The notes under the pieces are model-generated. The model did not search any database, was not told where the DNA came from, and saw nothing but the letters and a program-made list of their open reading frames with translations. A program made the translations under genes and the position numbers. Shown one piece after another: positions 8,478 through 16,353 of a stretch of 64,000 nucleotides of DNA (position 1 is the first letter of the stretch; the number at the start of each line of letters is the position of its first letter). The stretch is from Rhodobiaceae bacterium (GTDB lineage: Bacteria > Pseudomonadota > Alphaproteobacteria > Rhizobiales > Tepidamorphaceae): NCBI GenBank assembly GCA_020637895.1, contig JACKJP010000007.1, positions 62,001 through 126,000 on the forward strand, written 5' to 3'.

Positions 8478-10997
8478 ATGAATATTGTCGTCGTTGAATC
8501 GCCTGCGAAGGCCAAGACCATCAACAAGTACCTTGGCGGCGACTACAAGGTGCTGGCCTCCTATGGCCATGTGCGCGACCTGCCGGCAAAGGACGGTTCG
8601 GTCAAACCCGATGCGGGCTTCGAAATGGAGTGGGAGGTCGACACCAAGGCCAAGAAGCATCTCTCGGCGATCGCAGACGCGGTGAAGAATGCAGATCGTC
8701 TGATCCTCGCCACCGACCCGGATCGCGAGGGCGAGGCCATTTCCTGGCACCTGCTGGAAGCGCTGCGCAAGCGCCGCGCGCTGAAGAAGGATACGCCGGT
8801 GGAGCGCGTCGTGTTCAACGCGATCACGCAGCGCGCCGTGACCGACGCGATGAAGAACCCGCGCGAAATCGACCAGCCGCTCGTCGATGCCTATCTGGCG
8901 CGCCGGGCCCTAGACTATCTCGTCGGCTTCACGCTTTCGCCCGTTCTCTGGCGCAAGTTGCCCGGCTCGCGCTCGGCGGGCCGCGTCCAATCGGTCGCGC
9001 TGCGTCTCGTCGTCGAACGCGAAATGGAGATCGAACGCTTCAGGGCACAGGAATACTGGAGCATCGTCGCGACATTCACGACACCGGCCGGTGAGACGTT
9101 TCAGGCGCGACTGACCGTCCTTGACGGAGAGAAACTCGACAAGTTCTCCATCGGCAACGAAGACGCGGCGACGAAAGCCGTCGCCGCCGTCGAGGCGCGC
9201 GACTTCTCGGTTTCTTCCATCGAGGCAAAGCCGGTCACCCGCAACCCCTACCCGCCCTTCACGACCTCGACGCTGCAGCAGGAAGCCAGCCGCAAGCTTT
9301 CCATGAGCCCGGCTGAAACGATGCGCAGTGCCCAGAAGCTCTACGAAGCCGGCCACATCACCTATATGCGTACCGACGGCGTCGACATGGCGCCGGAAGC
9401 CGTGATGGCTGCGCGAGAGGTCATCGGCGACATGTTCGGCAAGGCGTATGTGCCGGAATCGCTGCGCATGTACAAATCCAAGCAGAAGAATGCGCAGGAA
9501 GCGCATGAGTGCATCCGCCCGACCGTCATGGGCGCGGCAGCAGGCTCGCTTTCCGGGGTGACGCCGGCCGATGGCAAACTCTACGACCTGATCTGGAAGC
9601 GTTCACTTGCCTGCCAGATGGCGGCGGCACGGCTTGAACGGACAACCGTGGACATCGCCAGCAATGACAGGAACGTCGGCCTGCGCGCAACCGGTCAGGT
9701 GGTGAAGTTCGATGGCTTTCTGAAGGTCTATGAGGAAAGCCGCGACGACCGCTCCGGCAATGGCGAGGATGAGGACGATCAGAACCGTCTGCCGGCAATG
9801 GCCGAACGCGACGCGCTGAAGCGCGGCAACGTCGAGCCGAACCAGCATTTCACCCAGCCGCCCCCGCGCTACTCTGAGGCTGCGCTGGTGAAGAAGATGG
9901 AAGAACTCGGCATCGGCCGCCCTTCCACCTACGCCTCCATCATCTCGGTCATCCAGGACCGCGAATATGTCCGCAAGGACAAGGGCCGGCTCGTGCCCGA
10001 GGAAAAGGGCCGGCTGGTCACCGCGTTTCTCGAGAACTTCTTCCGCCGCTATGTCGGCTACGATTTCACCGCCGAGCTTGAAGAAGAGCTCGATGACGTT
10101 TCGGGCGGCCGCAAGGACTGGCGCGATCTGCTTGCGCGGTTCTGGAAGGACTTCTCGGTCAATGCCGACGAGACCATGAAGCTGCGCAACGCGGAAGTGA
10201 TCGAAAAGGTCAACGAAGCGCTGGCCGAGCATATCTTCCCGGCGCGCGAGGACGGCACCGATCCTCGCCTGTGTCCCAAATGCGGAAAGGGCCAGCTTTC
10301 GCTCAAGCCCGGCAAATTCGGCGCTTTCATCGGCTGCTCGAACTACCCCGATTGCAACTATACGCGCCAGCTCGTCGTCAATGGCGATGCATCGGCAGCT
10401 GAGGACAATGGGCCCCGGATCCTCGGCCAGGATCCTGATACTGGAGAAGAAGTCAGCATCAGGACCGGGCGGTTCGGTGTCTATGTTCAGCTTGGCGACG
10501 GCGAAAAGCCGCGCCGTTCGAGCATCCCCAAAGGCTGGGATGCGGCGGAACTGACGCTTGAACAGGCATTGGCGCTGTTGTCCCTGCCACGGGAAGTCGG
10601 CGCTCACCCCGAGACCGGCAAGCCGATTTCCGCAGGTATCGGGCGATATGGCCCGTTCGTCCTTCATGACGGCCAATATGCCAATCTATCGAGCGTCGAG
10701 GAGGTTTTTTCAGTCGGCCTCAATCGTGCCGTTTCCGCACTCGCGGAGAAAGCAGGCAAGGCAAGGGCACGTACCGCCAGCACGATCAGAACGCTCGGCA
10801 CGTTCGATGGCGTTGATGGCGCAATCGAGGTCAAGAGTGGCCGATACGGCCCCTACGTCACCAATGGCAAGATCAACGCCACATTGCCCAAATCGCTGGA
10901 GCCTGAGACGATCTCGATTGAGGAAGCGGCGGCGCTGATCGTGAAGAAGGCGGAGGCCGGCGGCGGCAAGAAGAAGGCCGGCCGCAAGAAGAGCTGA
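8478..10997 (+). CDS. topA: DNA topoisomerase I
   Basis: TopA, 839 residues, relaxes negative supercoils. The Toprim domain opens with MNIVVVESPAKAKTINKYLG and contains ATDPDREGEAISWHL. The active-site tyrosine is Y296 in ITYMRTDGVD, and the family block GIGRPSTYASIISVI follows. Only one four-cysteine zinc finger is clear (CPKCGKGQ... CSNYPDC). After it come degenerate repeats with the pattern GRYGPFVLHDG / GRYGPYVTNGK, and the protein ends in a lysine-rich tail, the usual form in alphaproteobacteria. No clear ribosome-binding site precedes the ATG at 8478. rnr starts 16 bases downstream. Confidence 0.95.
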   Translation: MNIVVVESPAKAKTINKYLGGDYKVLASYGHVRDLPAKDGSVKPDAGFEMEWEVDTKAKKHLSAIADAVKNADRLILATDPDREGEAISWHLLEALRKRRALKKDTPVERVVFNAITQRAVTDAMKNPREIDQPLVDAYLARRALDYLVGFTLSPVLWRKLPGSRSAGRVQSVALRLVVEREMEIERFRAQEYWSIVATFTTPAGETFQARLTVLDGEKLDKFSIGNEDAATKAVAAVEARDFSVSSIEAKPVTRNPYPPFTTSTLQQEASRKLSMSPAETMRSAQKLYEAGHITYMRTDGVDMAPEAVMAAREVIGDMFGKAYVPESLRMYKSKQKNAQEAHECIRPTVMGAAAGSLSGVTPADGKLYDLIWKRSLACQMAAARLERTTVDIASNDRNVGLRATGQVVKFDGFLKVYEESRDDRSGNGEDEDDQNRLPAMAERDALKRGNVEPNQHFTQPPPRYSEAALVKKMEELGIGRPSTYASIISVIQDREYVRKDKGRLVPEEKGRLVTAFLENFFRRYVGYDFTAELEEELDDVSGGRKDWRDLLARFWKDFSVNADETMKLRNAEVIEKVNEALAEHIFPAREDGTDPRLCPKCGKGQLSLKPGKFGAFIGCSNYPDCNYTRQLVVNGDASAAEDNGPRILGQDPDTGEEVSIRTGRFGVYVQLGDGEKPRRSSIPKGWDAAELTLEQALALLSLPREVGAHPETGKPISAGIGRYGPFVLHDGQYANLSSVEEVFSVGLNRAVSALAEKAGKARARTASTIRTLGTFDGVDGAIEVKSGRYGPYVTNGKINATLPKSLEPETISIEEAAALIVKKAEAGGGKKKAGRKKS

Positions 10998-11013
10998 AGG
11001 CTCATAGGCTTGA

Positions 11014-13284
11014 ATGGCAAAGAAGCAGCGCGGCGCTGGCGACGACAATCTACCCAGCCGCGAACAGATAATCGAGTTTCTGGAATCGGCGCCTGGCAAT
11101 GCCGGCAAGCGTGAAATCGCGCGCGCGTTCGGCATCAAGGGTTCGGCCCGCATAGCCCTGAAGGCGCGGCTGCGTGAAATGAAGGCCGAAGGGCTGATCG
11201 AAAAGCGCGGCAGCCATTTGCACAAACCCGGCGAACTGCCACCGGTTACCGTTCTGGAGATCATCAGACGCGATTCCGATGGCGACCTCATCGGCATTCC
11301 GAACGACTGGGATGAAGGACATGGCCGCCCGCCCGAGCTTGTCGTGACGCAGGCGCGCAACGCCAGGGAATCCGCGCCCGGTATTGGCGATCTGGTCCTT
11401 GCCCGTATCGCGGAAGGCGGGCGGGCACCCAATGACACGCATACGGCGCGCATCATCAAGGTCATCAACCGCAAACCCGCCACCGCGATCGGCATTTTCC
11501 GCGGACTGCCCGGCGGCGGCGGCCGGGTGGAACCAGTCGACAAGCGTCAACTGAAGAGCTTTGCGATCGCGCCGAATGCCAGGAATGGGGCCGAGGAAGG
11601 CGACCTTGTCACCATTGAGCCCATAAGGGGCCGCCCTATGGGCCTGCCGCAGGCAAAGGTAAAGACGGTTCTCGCTGAACAGTCGACGGAATATGCGCTG
11701 AGCGAGATCGCAATTCACCGCCACGATATTCCCAGTGTCTTCCCCGAAGCTGTATTGCGCGAGGCCAAGGAGGCAAAGCAGGCCGGCAACGATCACCGCG
11801 AGGACCTTACGGCCCTGCCCCTGGTGACAATCGACCCGGCCGACGCCAAGGACCATGACGATGCGGTCTACGCCGAGCCCGATCCCGAACATGAAGGTGG
11901 TTTCATCCTGTGGGTCGCGATCGCCGATGTTTCCTGGTACGTCAGACCGGGCGACGCGATGGACCGGGAAGCGCGCAAACGCGGCAATTCCGTCTATTTC
12001 CCCGACCGCGTCGTGCCGATGCTGCCCGAGCGGATTTCAAACGACCTCTGCTCGCTGCGCGAGAAGGAGCTTCGCCCTGCCCTCGTCGCACGCATTCGCA
12101 TCGACAGCGCAGGCAGAAAGCACGAGCACAAATTCATCCGGGCCAATATCCGCTCCGCCGCCAAGCTCGCCTACCCGCAGGCGCAGGCGGCCATAGACGG
12201 CAAGCCCGACGCGAAGACGGAGCCGTTGCTCGAAAGCGTGCTAAGACCCCTCTGGCGTGCCTATGAAGTCCTTGCCAAGGCGCGTGACAACCGCGGCCCG
12301 CTGGCGCTTGACCTGCCGGAGCGAAAAATCCTGCTGAAGCCGGACGGTCACGTCGACCGGGTCTTTATCCCGCCAAGGCTCGATGCGCATCGGCTGATCG
12401 AAGAATTCATGATCATCGCCAACGTCGCCGCAGCGGAATCGCTGGAAAAGCGCAAGGCTCCGGGTCTCTATCGCGTCCATGACCAGCCATCGGACGTCAA
12501 GATCGCGTCGCTTTCCGACTTTCTCTCGTCGATCGGCGAAAAATTACCGAAAGACGGTGTGCTGCGGCCATCCCATTTCAACGCGATCCTGGATCGGATC
12601 AAAGGCACGCCGAATGAAACGCTCGTCAATGAGGTGATCCTCCGCAGTCAGGCGCAGGCGGAATACAGCGCACAGAACTACGGACATTTCGGACTGAACC
12701 TGCGCAGCTACGCTCATTTTACCTCTCCGATTCGCCGCTATGCCGACCTCGTCGTCCACCGTGCATTGATAGAAACCCTAGGGCTCGGGCCGGGTGGGCA
12801 GATCATCGACGATGCCGCGGAGCTGGACGAGATCGCCGCGGAAATCTCGGCCGCGGAACGGCGCGCGATGGCGGCCGAACGCGAAACGGTGGACCGCCTG
12901 ATTGCGCATTTCGTGTCGGAGAGTGTCGGCGCGACCTTCGCTGCGACGATCAGCGGCGTTACGCGGTCCGGCCTTTTCCTTAAACTGGACGATACGGGCG
13001 CTGACGGATTCGTTCCGGCATCCACCATCGGCGGTGACTACTGGGTCCATGACGATGTCCACCAAAGGCTGATCGGCGAGAGAACGCGCGGCGTGTACCA
13101 GCTCGGCGACCGCGTCGATGCACGGCTTGTCGAAGCCATACCGATGGCCGGGGCGCTGCGATTTGAATTGCTGACGCCGGCGCGGCTGGACAAGGGCGCG
13201 AGGCCGCCGGCAAGAGGACGCGCCGGCGCACGGCGCAAGGCCGCTCCCGGCAGGCCGACTGGAGCAAGAGGAAGACGGAAATGA
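11014..13284 (+). CDS. rnr: Ribonuclease R
   Basis: RNase R, 756 residues, a processive 3'-5' exoribonuclease that can degrade structured RNA. It has an N-terminal winged-helix segment (about 15-80), cold-shock-like domains, the RNB catalytic domain with the acidic motif DPADAKDHDDAV at about residues 274-285, the LNLRSYAHFTSPIRRYADL signature, and a C-terminal S1 domain (TRSGLFLKLDDTGADGFVP). A basic tail rich in arginine, glycine and lysine closes the protein, as is common for RNase R. The last bases overlap the DUF983 gene by 4 (ATGA), so rnr, DUF983 and the Nudix gene form a tightly coupled string. Confidence 0.95.
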   Translation: MAKKQRGAGDDNLPSREQIIEFLESAPGNAGKREIARAFGIKGSARIALKARLREMKAEGLIEKRGSHLHKPGELPPVTVLEIIRRDSDGDLIGIPNDWDEGHGRPPELVVTQARNARESAPGIGDLVLARIAEGGRAPNDTHTARIIKVINRKPATAIGIFRGLPGGGGRVEPVDKRQLKSFAIAPNARNGAEEGDLVTIEPIRGRPMGLPQAKVKTVLAEQSTEYALSEIAIHRHDIPSVFPEAVLREAKEAKQAGNDHREDLTALPLVTIDPADAKDHDDAVYAEPDPEHEGGFILWVAIADVSWYVRPGDAMDREARKRGNSVYFPDRVVPMLPERISNDLCSLREKELRPALVARIRIDSAGRKHEHKFIRANIRSAAKLAYPQAQAAIDGKPDAKTEPLLESVLRPLWRAYEVLAKARDNRGPLALDLPERKILLKPDGHVDRVFIPPRLDAHRLIEEFMIIANVAAAESLEKRKAPGLYRVHDQPSDVKIASLSDFLSSIGEKLPKDGVLRPSHFNAILDRIKGTPNETLVNEVILRSQAQAEYSAQNYGHFGLNLRSYAHFTSPIRRYADLVVHRALIETLGLGPGGQIIDDAAELDEIAAEISAAERRAMAAERETVDRLIAHFVSESVGATFAATISGVTRSGLFLKLDDTGADGFVPASTIGGDYWVHDDVHQRLIGERTRGVYQLGDRVDARLVEAIPMAGALRFELLTPARLDKGARPPARGRAGARRKAAPGRPTGARGRRK

Positions 13285-13718
13285 CGGTAGAATATGGAGA
13301 TCAGGACGCTCGTGCCGTTGGACCGGCGCTGGCAAAGGGACTTCGCATGCGCTGCCCGTCCTGCGGCAAGGGCCATATGTTCCATGCGTATCTGAAGGTC
13401 TCCGACACCTGCCCGGCCTGCGGAACGGAATTGCATCATCACCAGGCCGACGACGCGCCTGCCTATTTCACCATTCTTGCCGTCGGTCATGTCATCGTAC
13501 CGCTCGCGGCGGTCGTTGAACGGGTCGCCATGCCGGCAATGTGGATTCACATGGCGCTCTGGATACCGCTTTCGCTGGCAACGGCGCTGTTCAGCCTGCC
13601 GCGGATCAAGGGCGCGCTGGTCGCCCTGCAATGGGCGCTGCGCATGCACGGCTTCGATGGCAAGGGCAACAAGATGGAAGGGCACCTTGCGCCGACCGAA
13701 CCGGGAGCCGCGGCATGA
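13281..13718 (+). CDS. DUF983 family membrane protein
   Basis: A 145-residue protein with two CxxC pairs (RCPSCGKGHMF and CPACGTELHHH), a likely zinc ribbon, followed by two hydrophobic helices (about residues 55-75 and 85-105). This is the DUF983 pattern, common in alphaproteobacteria and without an assigned biochemical role as far as I know. The start overlaps the rnr stop and the end overlaps the Nudix start, each by 4 bases. Confidence 0.88.
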   Translation: MTVEYGDQDARAVGPALAKGLRMRCPSCGKGHMFHAYLKVSDTCPACGTELHHHQADDAPAYFTILAVGHVIVPLAAVVERVAMPAMWIHMALWIPLSLATALFSLPRIKGALVALQWALRMHGFDGKGNKMEGHLAPTEPGAAA

Positions 13719-14443
13719 CCGACGCACCTGTCGCACCGCGCAAACGTGCGGCGCGCCCCCGCGATGCCGCGTCGCTCGTCATACTCGACCATCGTCAGGG
13801 CAAGCCCCATGTCCTGATGGGGCGGCGAAACGCTGCGGTAAAATTCCTTCCAGGCGCCTATGTGTTTCCAGGCGGCCGTGTCGACAGGCAGGACCATTAC
13901 GCGCCCTATGCTGGCGACCTTAACGAGGGAACGGCAGCGCGGCTGCTCCTCGACATGAAACGCGGACCCTCCGTGCGCCGGGCGCGCGGCCTTGCGCTGG
14001 CCGCCATCCGCGAGACCTATGAGGAAGCGGGCATGCTTGTCGGCCGGACGGGCAGCGCGACCCGGTCGCCCTCAGGTATGTGGGAGGCGTTCTGCAGCCA
14101 CGGCGTCGTCCCCGATCTTTCGAAGATGACCTATTTCGCGCGCGCGATCACGCCGCCGGTTCGCCCGAAGCGATTCGACACGCGGTTTTTTGCCATATCC
14201 GCCGACCAGATCGCCCAGTCGATCGATTTCGACAGCAGACCGGACCGCGAACTTGATACGATGGAGTGGATACCGATCAGCGATGTAGGTGACCTGAAGA
14301 CCGTTCCCATCACGCAGTTCGTCCTTTCGGACCTGAAGGGCCTGCTCGATTCTCACTCGAGGATAGAGCCCGGTTGTCCGGTCGCATATTATCAGCCGCA
14401 CAACCGCGAGGGACGCCGGCAGATTCTGGATCTGCCAACCTGA
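13715..14443 (+). CDS. Nudix hydrolase
   Basis: A 242-residue Nudix-fold protein. The N-terminal strand region reads AASLVILDHRQGKPHVLMGRR, and the PGG motif (FLPGAYVFPGGRVD) introduces the Nudix region. The catalytic helix is AAIRETYEEAGMLVG, matching the REUxEExGU core. A long insert between the PGG motif and the helix and the C-terminal extension resemble the group annotated as NUDIX proteins next to DUF983 in rhizobia. The substrate, some nucleoside diphosphate linked to X or a CoA ester, cannot be read from sequence. The start overlaps the DUF983 gene (ATGA), and the MFS gene follows after 5 bases. Confidence 0.88.
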   Translation: MTDAPVAPRKRAARPRDAASLVILDHRQGKPHVLMGRRNAAVKFLPGAYVFPGGRVDRQDHYAPYAGDLNEGTAARLLLDMKRGPSVRRARGLALAAIRETYEEAGMLVGRTGSATRSPSGMWEAFCSHGVVPDLSKMTYFARAITPPVRPKRFDTRFFAISADQIAQSIDFDSRPDRELDTMEWIPISDVGDLKTVPITQFVLSDLKGLLDSHSRIEPGCPVAYYQPHNREGRRQILDLPT

Positions 14444-14448
14444 CCCGC

Positions 14449-15618
14449 ATGGAAGATACCGGCCGACCGGGAACGGAACGCATCGGCATCGCAGCGGCGA
14501 TCGCGATGACGACGGCAGTCGGCGTCGGCCTGTCGCTGACAATACCGCTACTTGCGATCGCAATGGAGTTGCGTGGCATTCCCGCCAGCATGATCGGGCT
14601 CAACTCTGCCATGGCAGGTATCGCGTCCATTTCGGTCGCGCCGATGACGCCTGCCCTGCTCCGCCGCTTCGGTACCGCGCCCCTGCTCCTGGCAGCGATC
14701 GTCGTCTCCGCGATAAGCCTGATGGGGTTCTGGCTCTTTCAGAGCCTTGCGGCATGGTTTCTCCTGCGGGTCTTTTTCCATTCGTCGATTACGATCATCT
14801 TCATCGTCAGCGAGTACTGGATCGTCGCCGCGGCGCCTGACGCCAGACGCGGTCTGGTCATGGGCATCTATGCGACTGTGCTGTCGGCGGGGTTCGCGCT
14901 TGGACCTCTCATGCTCGGGCTGTTCGGTGCAAGCGGCGTCTGGCCATTCGCAACGGGTTCGCTGCTGTTGCTGGCCGCGGCCATCCCGCTCATCGCCGCA
15001 TGGCGGATGGCCCCGGTCGGCGCGGGCGACAATCAGGCCGGGTTTCTGCGCATGCTGCTGGCGGTGCCGGTCGGAACGCTGGCAGGGTTCTTCTTCGGCT
15101 TTATCGAGGCAGGAGGCTTTTCCCTGCTTCCCGTCTTCGCGCTGAAATCGGGGCTTTCCAGCGAGGCCGCCGCCGGCCTGATCGCGGCGATCGCCGCTGG
15201 CGGCGCCCTGCTGCTTATTCCGCTCGGGCATGTCGCCGACCGGGCTGACCGGCGGCGTTTGTTGCTAATCACCGCCGCCATCAGCGCACTCCTGATCGGG
15301 AGCCTGCCGCTGCTGACGCAACATTATGCGGCGCTGATCCTGGTTCTCGTTCTTTACGGCGGTATCGCCGGATCGATTTACGCGACCGGCCTCACCCATA
15401 TCGGTGCGCGGCTCAAGGGCGGCGAACTTGCGGCCGCCAACGCGGGATTTGTCTTCATGTATTCGTGCGGCATGCTGGTCGGGCCGGCAACTCTTGGCGC
15501 AGCGGCTGACCTCTGGTCGCCGTCCGCAATTCCGCTGGTACTGTCCTTCGTTCTGGCGTTCTATGCCCTTATCGTTCTGTGGCGGATCGTTTCGGCAAAG
15601 CGCGCCGCGCGTCCTTGA
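14449..15618 (+). CDS. MFS transporter (YcaD-like)
   Basis: A 389-residue major facilitator with about twelve hydrophobic segments in two halves. The inter-half A-like motif is seen at GHVADRADRRRLL. Residues such as SEYWIVAAAPDARRG and FIEAGGFSLLPVFALKSG resemble the YcaD/YfkF-type drug-or-sugar efflux group, but the substrate is unknown. The start at 14449 lies 5 bases after the Nudix stop; an upstream open extension has no family likeness. It is the last gene before rpmG in this series. Confidence 0.8.
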   Translation: MEDTGRPGTERIGIAAAIAMTTAVGVGLSLTIPLLAIAMELRGIPASMIGLNSAMAGIASISVAPMTPALLRRFGTAPLLLAAIVVSAISLMGFWLFQSLAAWFLLRVFFHSSITIIFIVSEYWIVAAAPDARRGLVMGIYATVLSAGFALGPLMLGLFGASGVWPFATGSLLLLAAAIPLIAAWRMAPVGAGDNQAGFLRMLLAVPVGTLAGFFFGFIEAGGFSLLPVFALKSGLSSEAAAGLIAAIAAGGALLLIPLGHVADRADRRRLLLITAAISALLIGSLPLLTQHYAALILVLVLYGGIAGSIYATGLTHIGARLKGGELAAANAGFVFMYSCGMLVGPATLGAAADLWSPSAIPLVLSFVLAFYALIVLWRIVSAKRAARP

Positions 15619-15706
15619 CTTTCCAGACGCTTTTCGGCATTACCGCCGCACATCAATTTCAGCGGCGCCGGCAATTGCCTGGCACGCAAATGACAGGTTC
15701 AGGAAA

Positions 15707-15874
15707 ATGGCCAAGCCAACCACCACGAAAATCCGCCTCGTCTCGTCCGCCGGTACGGGTTACTTCTACGTCACGAAGAAGAACAGCCGGACGATGACCG
15801 AGAAGATGGTTGCCCGCAAATACGATCCGGTTGCGCGCAAGCACGTCGAATTCAAGGAATCCAAGATCAAATAA
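15707..15874 (+). CDS. rpmG: 50S ribosomal protein L33
   Basis: L33, 55 residues, a small protein near the E site of the large ribosomal subunit. It starts MAKPTTTKIRLVSSAGTGY, contains the typical FYVTKKNSR block and ends KHVEFKESKIK. There are no cysteine pairs, so this is the zinc-free (C-minus) form. The ATG at 15707 is preceded by CAGGAA. Eighty-eight bases separate it from the MFS gene, and a strong terminator follows 27 bases after the stop. Confidence 0.96.
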   Translation: MAKPTTTKIRLVSSAGTGYFYVTKKNSRTMTEKMVARKYDPVARKHVEFKESKIK

Positions 15875-15901
15875 GCAGCGGTCAAACCGCTGAACTTTGC
15901 C

Positions 15902-15934
15902 AAAGCGCCGCTCAATGCGGCGCTTTTTCTTTTT
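15902..15934 (+). terminator. Rho-independent terminator after rpmG
   Basis: AAAGCGCCGC (15902-15911), a five-base loop and GCGGCGCTTT (15917-15926) form a perfect 10-base-pair stem followed by TTCTTTTT. A smaller hairpin (CAGCGG/CCGCTG, 15876-15892) lies between it and the rpmG stop. Confidence 0.8.
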
Positions 15935-15980
15935 GGCGGCGAACTCTGGCGCCTGCGCGGTGGCAAGGCCGCTCGGAGCC

Positions 15981-16010
15981 CAAAAAGAAACGGCGCCCTG
16001 TGGGCGCCGT
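15981..16010 (-). terminator. Rho-independent terminator, minus strand
   Basis: The perfect 9-base-pair stem ACGGCGCCC/GGGCGCCGT (15990-16010, three-base loop) is followed on the minus strand by TTTCTTTTT. On the plus strand no T-run follows, so it serves transcription coming from the right: either read-through from pleD or the structured element at 16.0-16.25 kb. Confidence 0.6.
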
Positions 16011-16250
16011 AAAAGTGAAGTTACTTGATGGTGCAAGTGTCAGTAAAATTCGTCTAAGTCCAACTCGTATCAGTCAAATCAGGCGGCCAATCGGCAGCGG
16101 CGATTTGAGGAGGCCACTCCTTGCCGCGCCGATTGGCCTGACCCCACGGACCCAGGAGATGCGGCGGACCTGAGCATTCCATGGGGTATTTCCGAGGAGG
16201 CCCTTCGCTGCGGCGAATTCAGACCCACCCCTTGTGTCCCAAGAGCGACA
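15991..16250 (-). ncRNA. Candidate structured small RNA with two CCUCCUC motifs
   Basis: This gene-free stretch lies between the convergent rpmG and pleD genes. Read on the minus strand it folds into hairpins: TTCGC/GCGAA (16204-16217); a compound stem 16141-16187 (9 pairs outside, 6 inside); and an 11-pair perfect stem GGCCAATCGGC/GCCGATTGGCC (16085-16138) with an inner GCGGC/GCCGC stem. It ends at the minus-strand terminator above. In the 16141-16187 stem, two pairs are G-U on the minus strand but A-C mismatches on the plus strand, which favours a minus-strand transcript. Two copies of GGCCUCCUC (plus 16107-16115 and 16194-16202) resemble the anti-Shine-Dalgarno motifs of alphaproteobacterial small RNAs such as the alpha-r14/cuckoo types. 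The 5' end is not fixed and no convincing promoter was found; a repeat-type element is the alternative. Confidence 0.4.
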
Positions 16251-16259
16251 ATATCTAAG

Positions 16260-16273
16260 GATTTACGTAAATC
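16260..16273. promoter_or_regulatory. Perfect 14-base palindrome GATTTACGTAAATC
   Basis: A perfect dyad in AT-rich sequence, just upstream of the candidate minus-strand RNA and downstream of pleD. Its shape suits a dimeric regulator, but no regulator can be named from it. Confidence 0.35.
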
Positions 16274-16287
16274 AAAACGGAATCAGG

Positions 16288-16334
16288 GTTAACCGGAAAG
16301 GGTTTGAATTTTAACCTTTAGAAAACCGGTTAAC
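16288..16334 (-). other. Long inverted repeat downstream of pleD
   Basis: GTTAACCGG (16288-16296) is repeated inverted at 16326-16334, with a weaker inner pairing AAGGGTT/AACCTTT. It begins 20 bases after the pleD stop on the minus strand and could be a transcript-end or RNA-stability hairpin. There is no T-run immediately after it, so it is not a standard terminator. Confidence 0.4.
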
Positions 16335-16353
16335 GTGCTAGCGACGCTGAAAC

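Noticed and set aside
16021..16056. Short peptide frame ending just before the minus-strand terminator
   Set aside because: Only about ten codons lie between two in-frame stops on the minus strand; too short and without a start.
15991..16250. Identification of the structured element as 6S RNA, SRP RNA, tmRNA or RNase P RNA
   Set aside because: The fold is a series of separate hairpins rather than one long rod, and none of the conserved core sequences of these RNAs was found.
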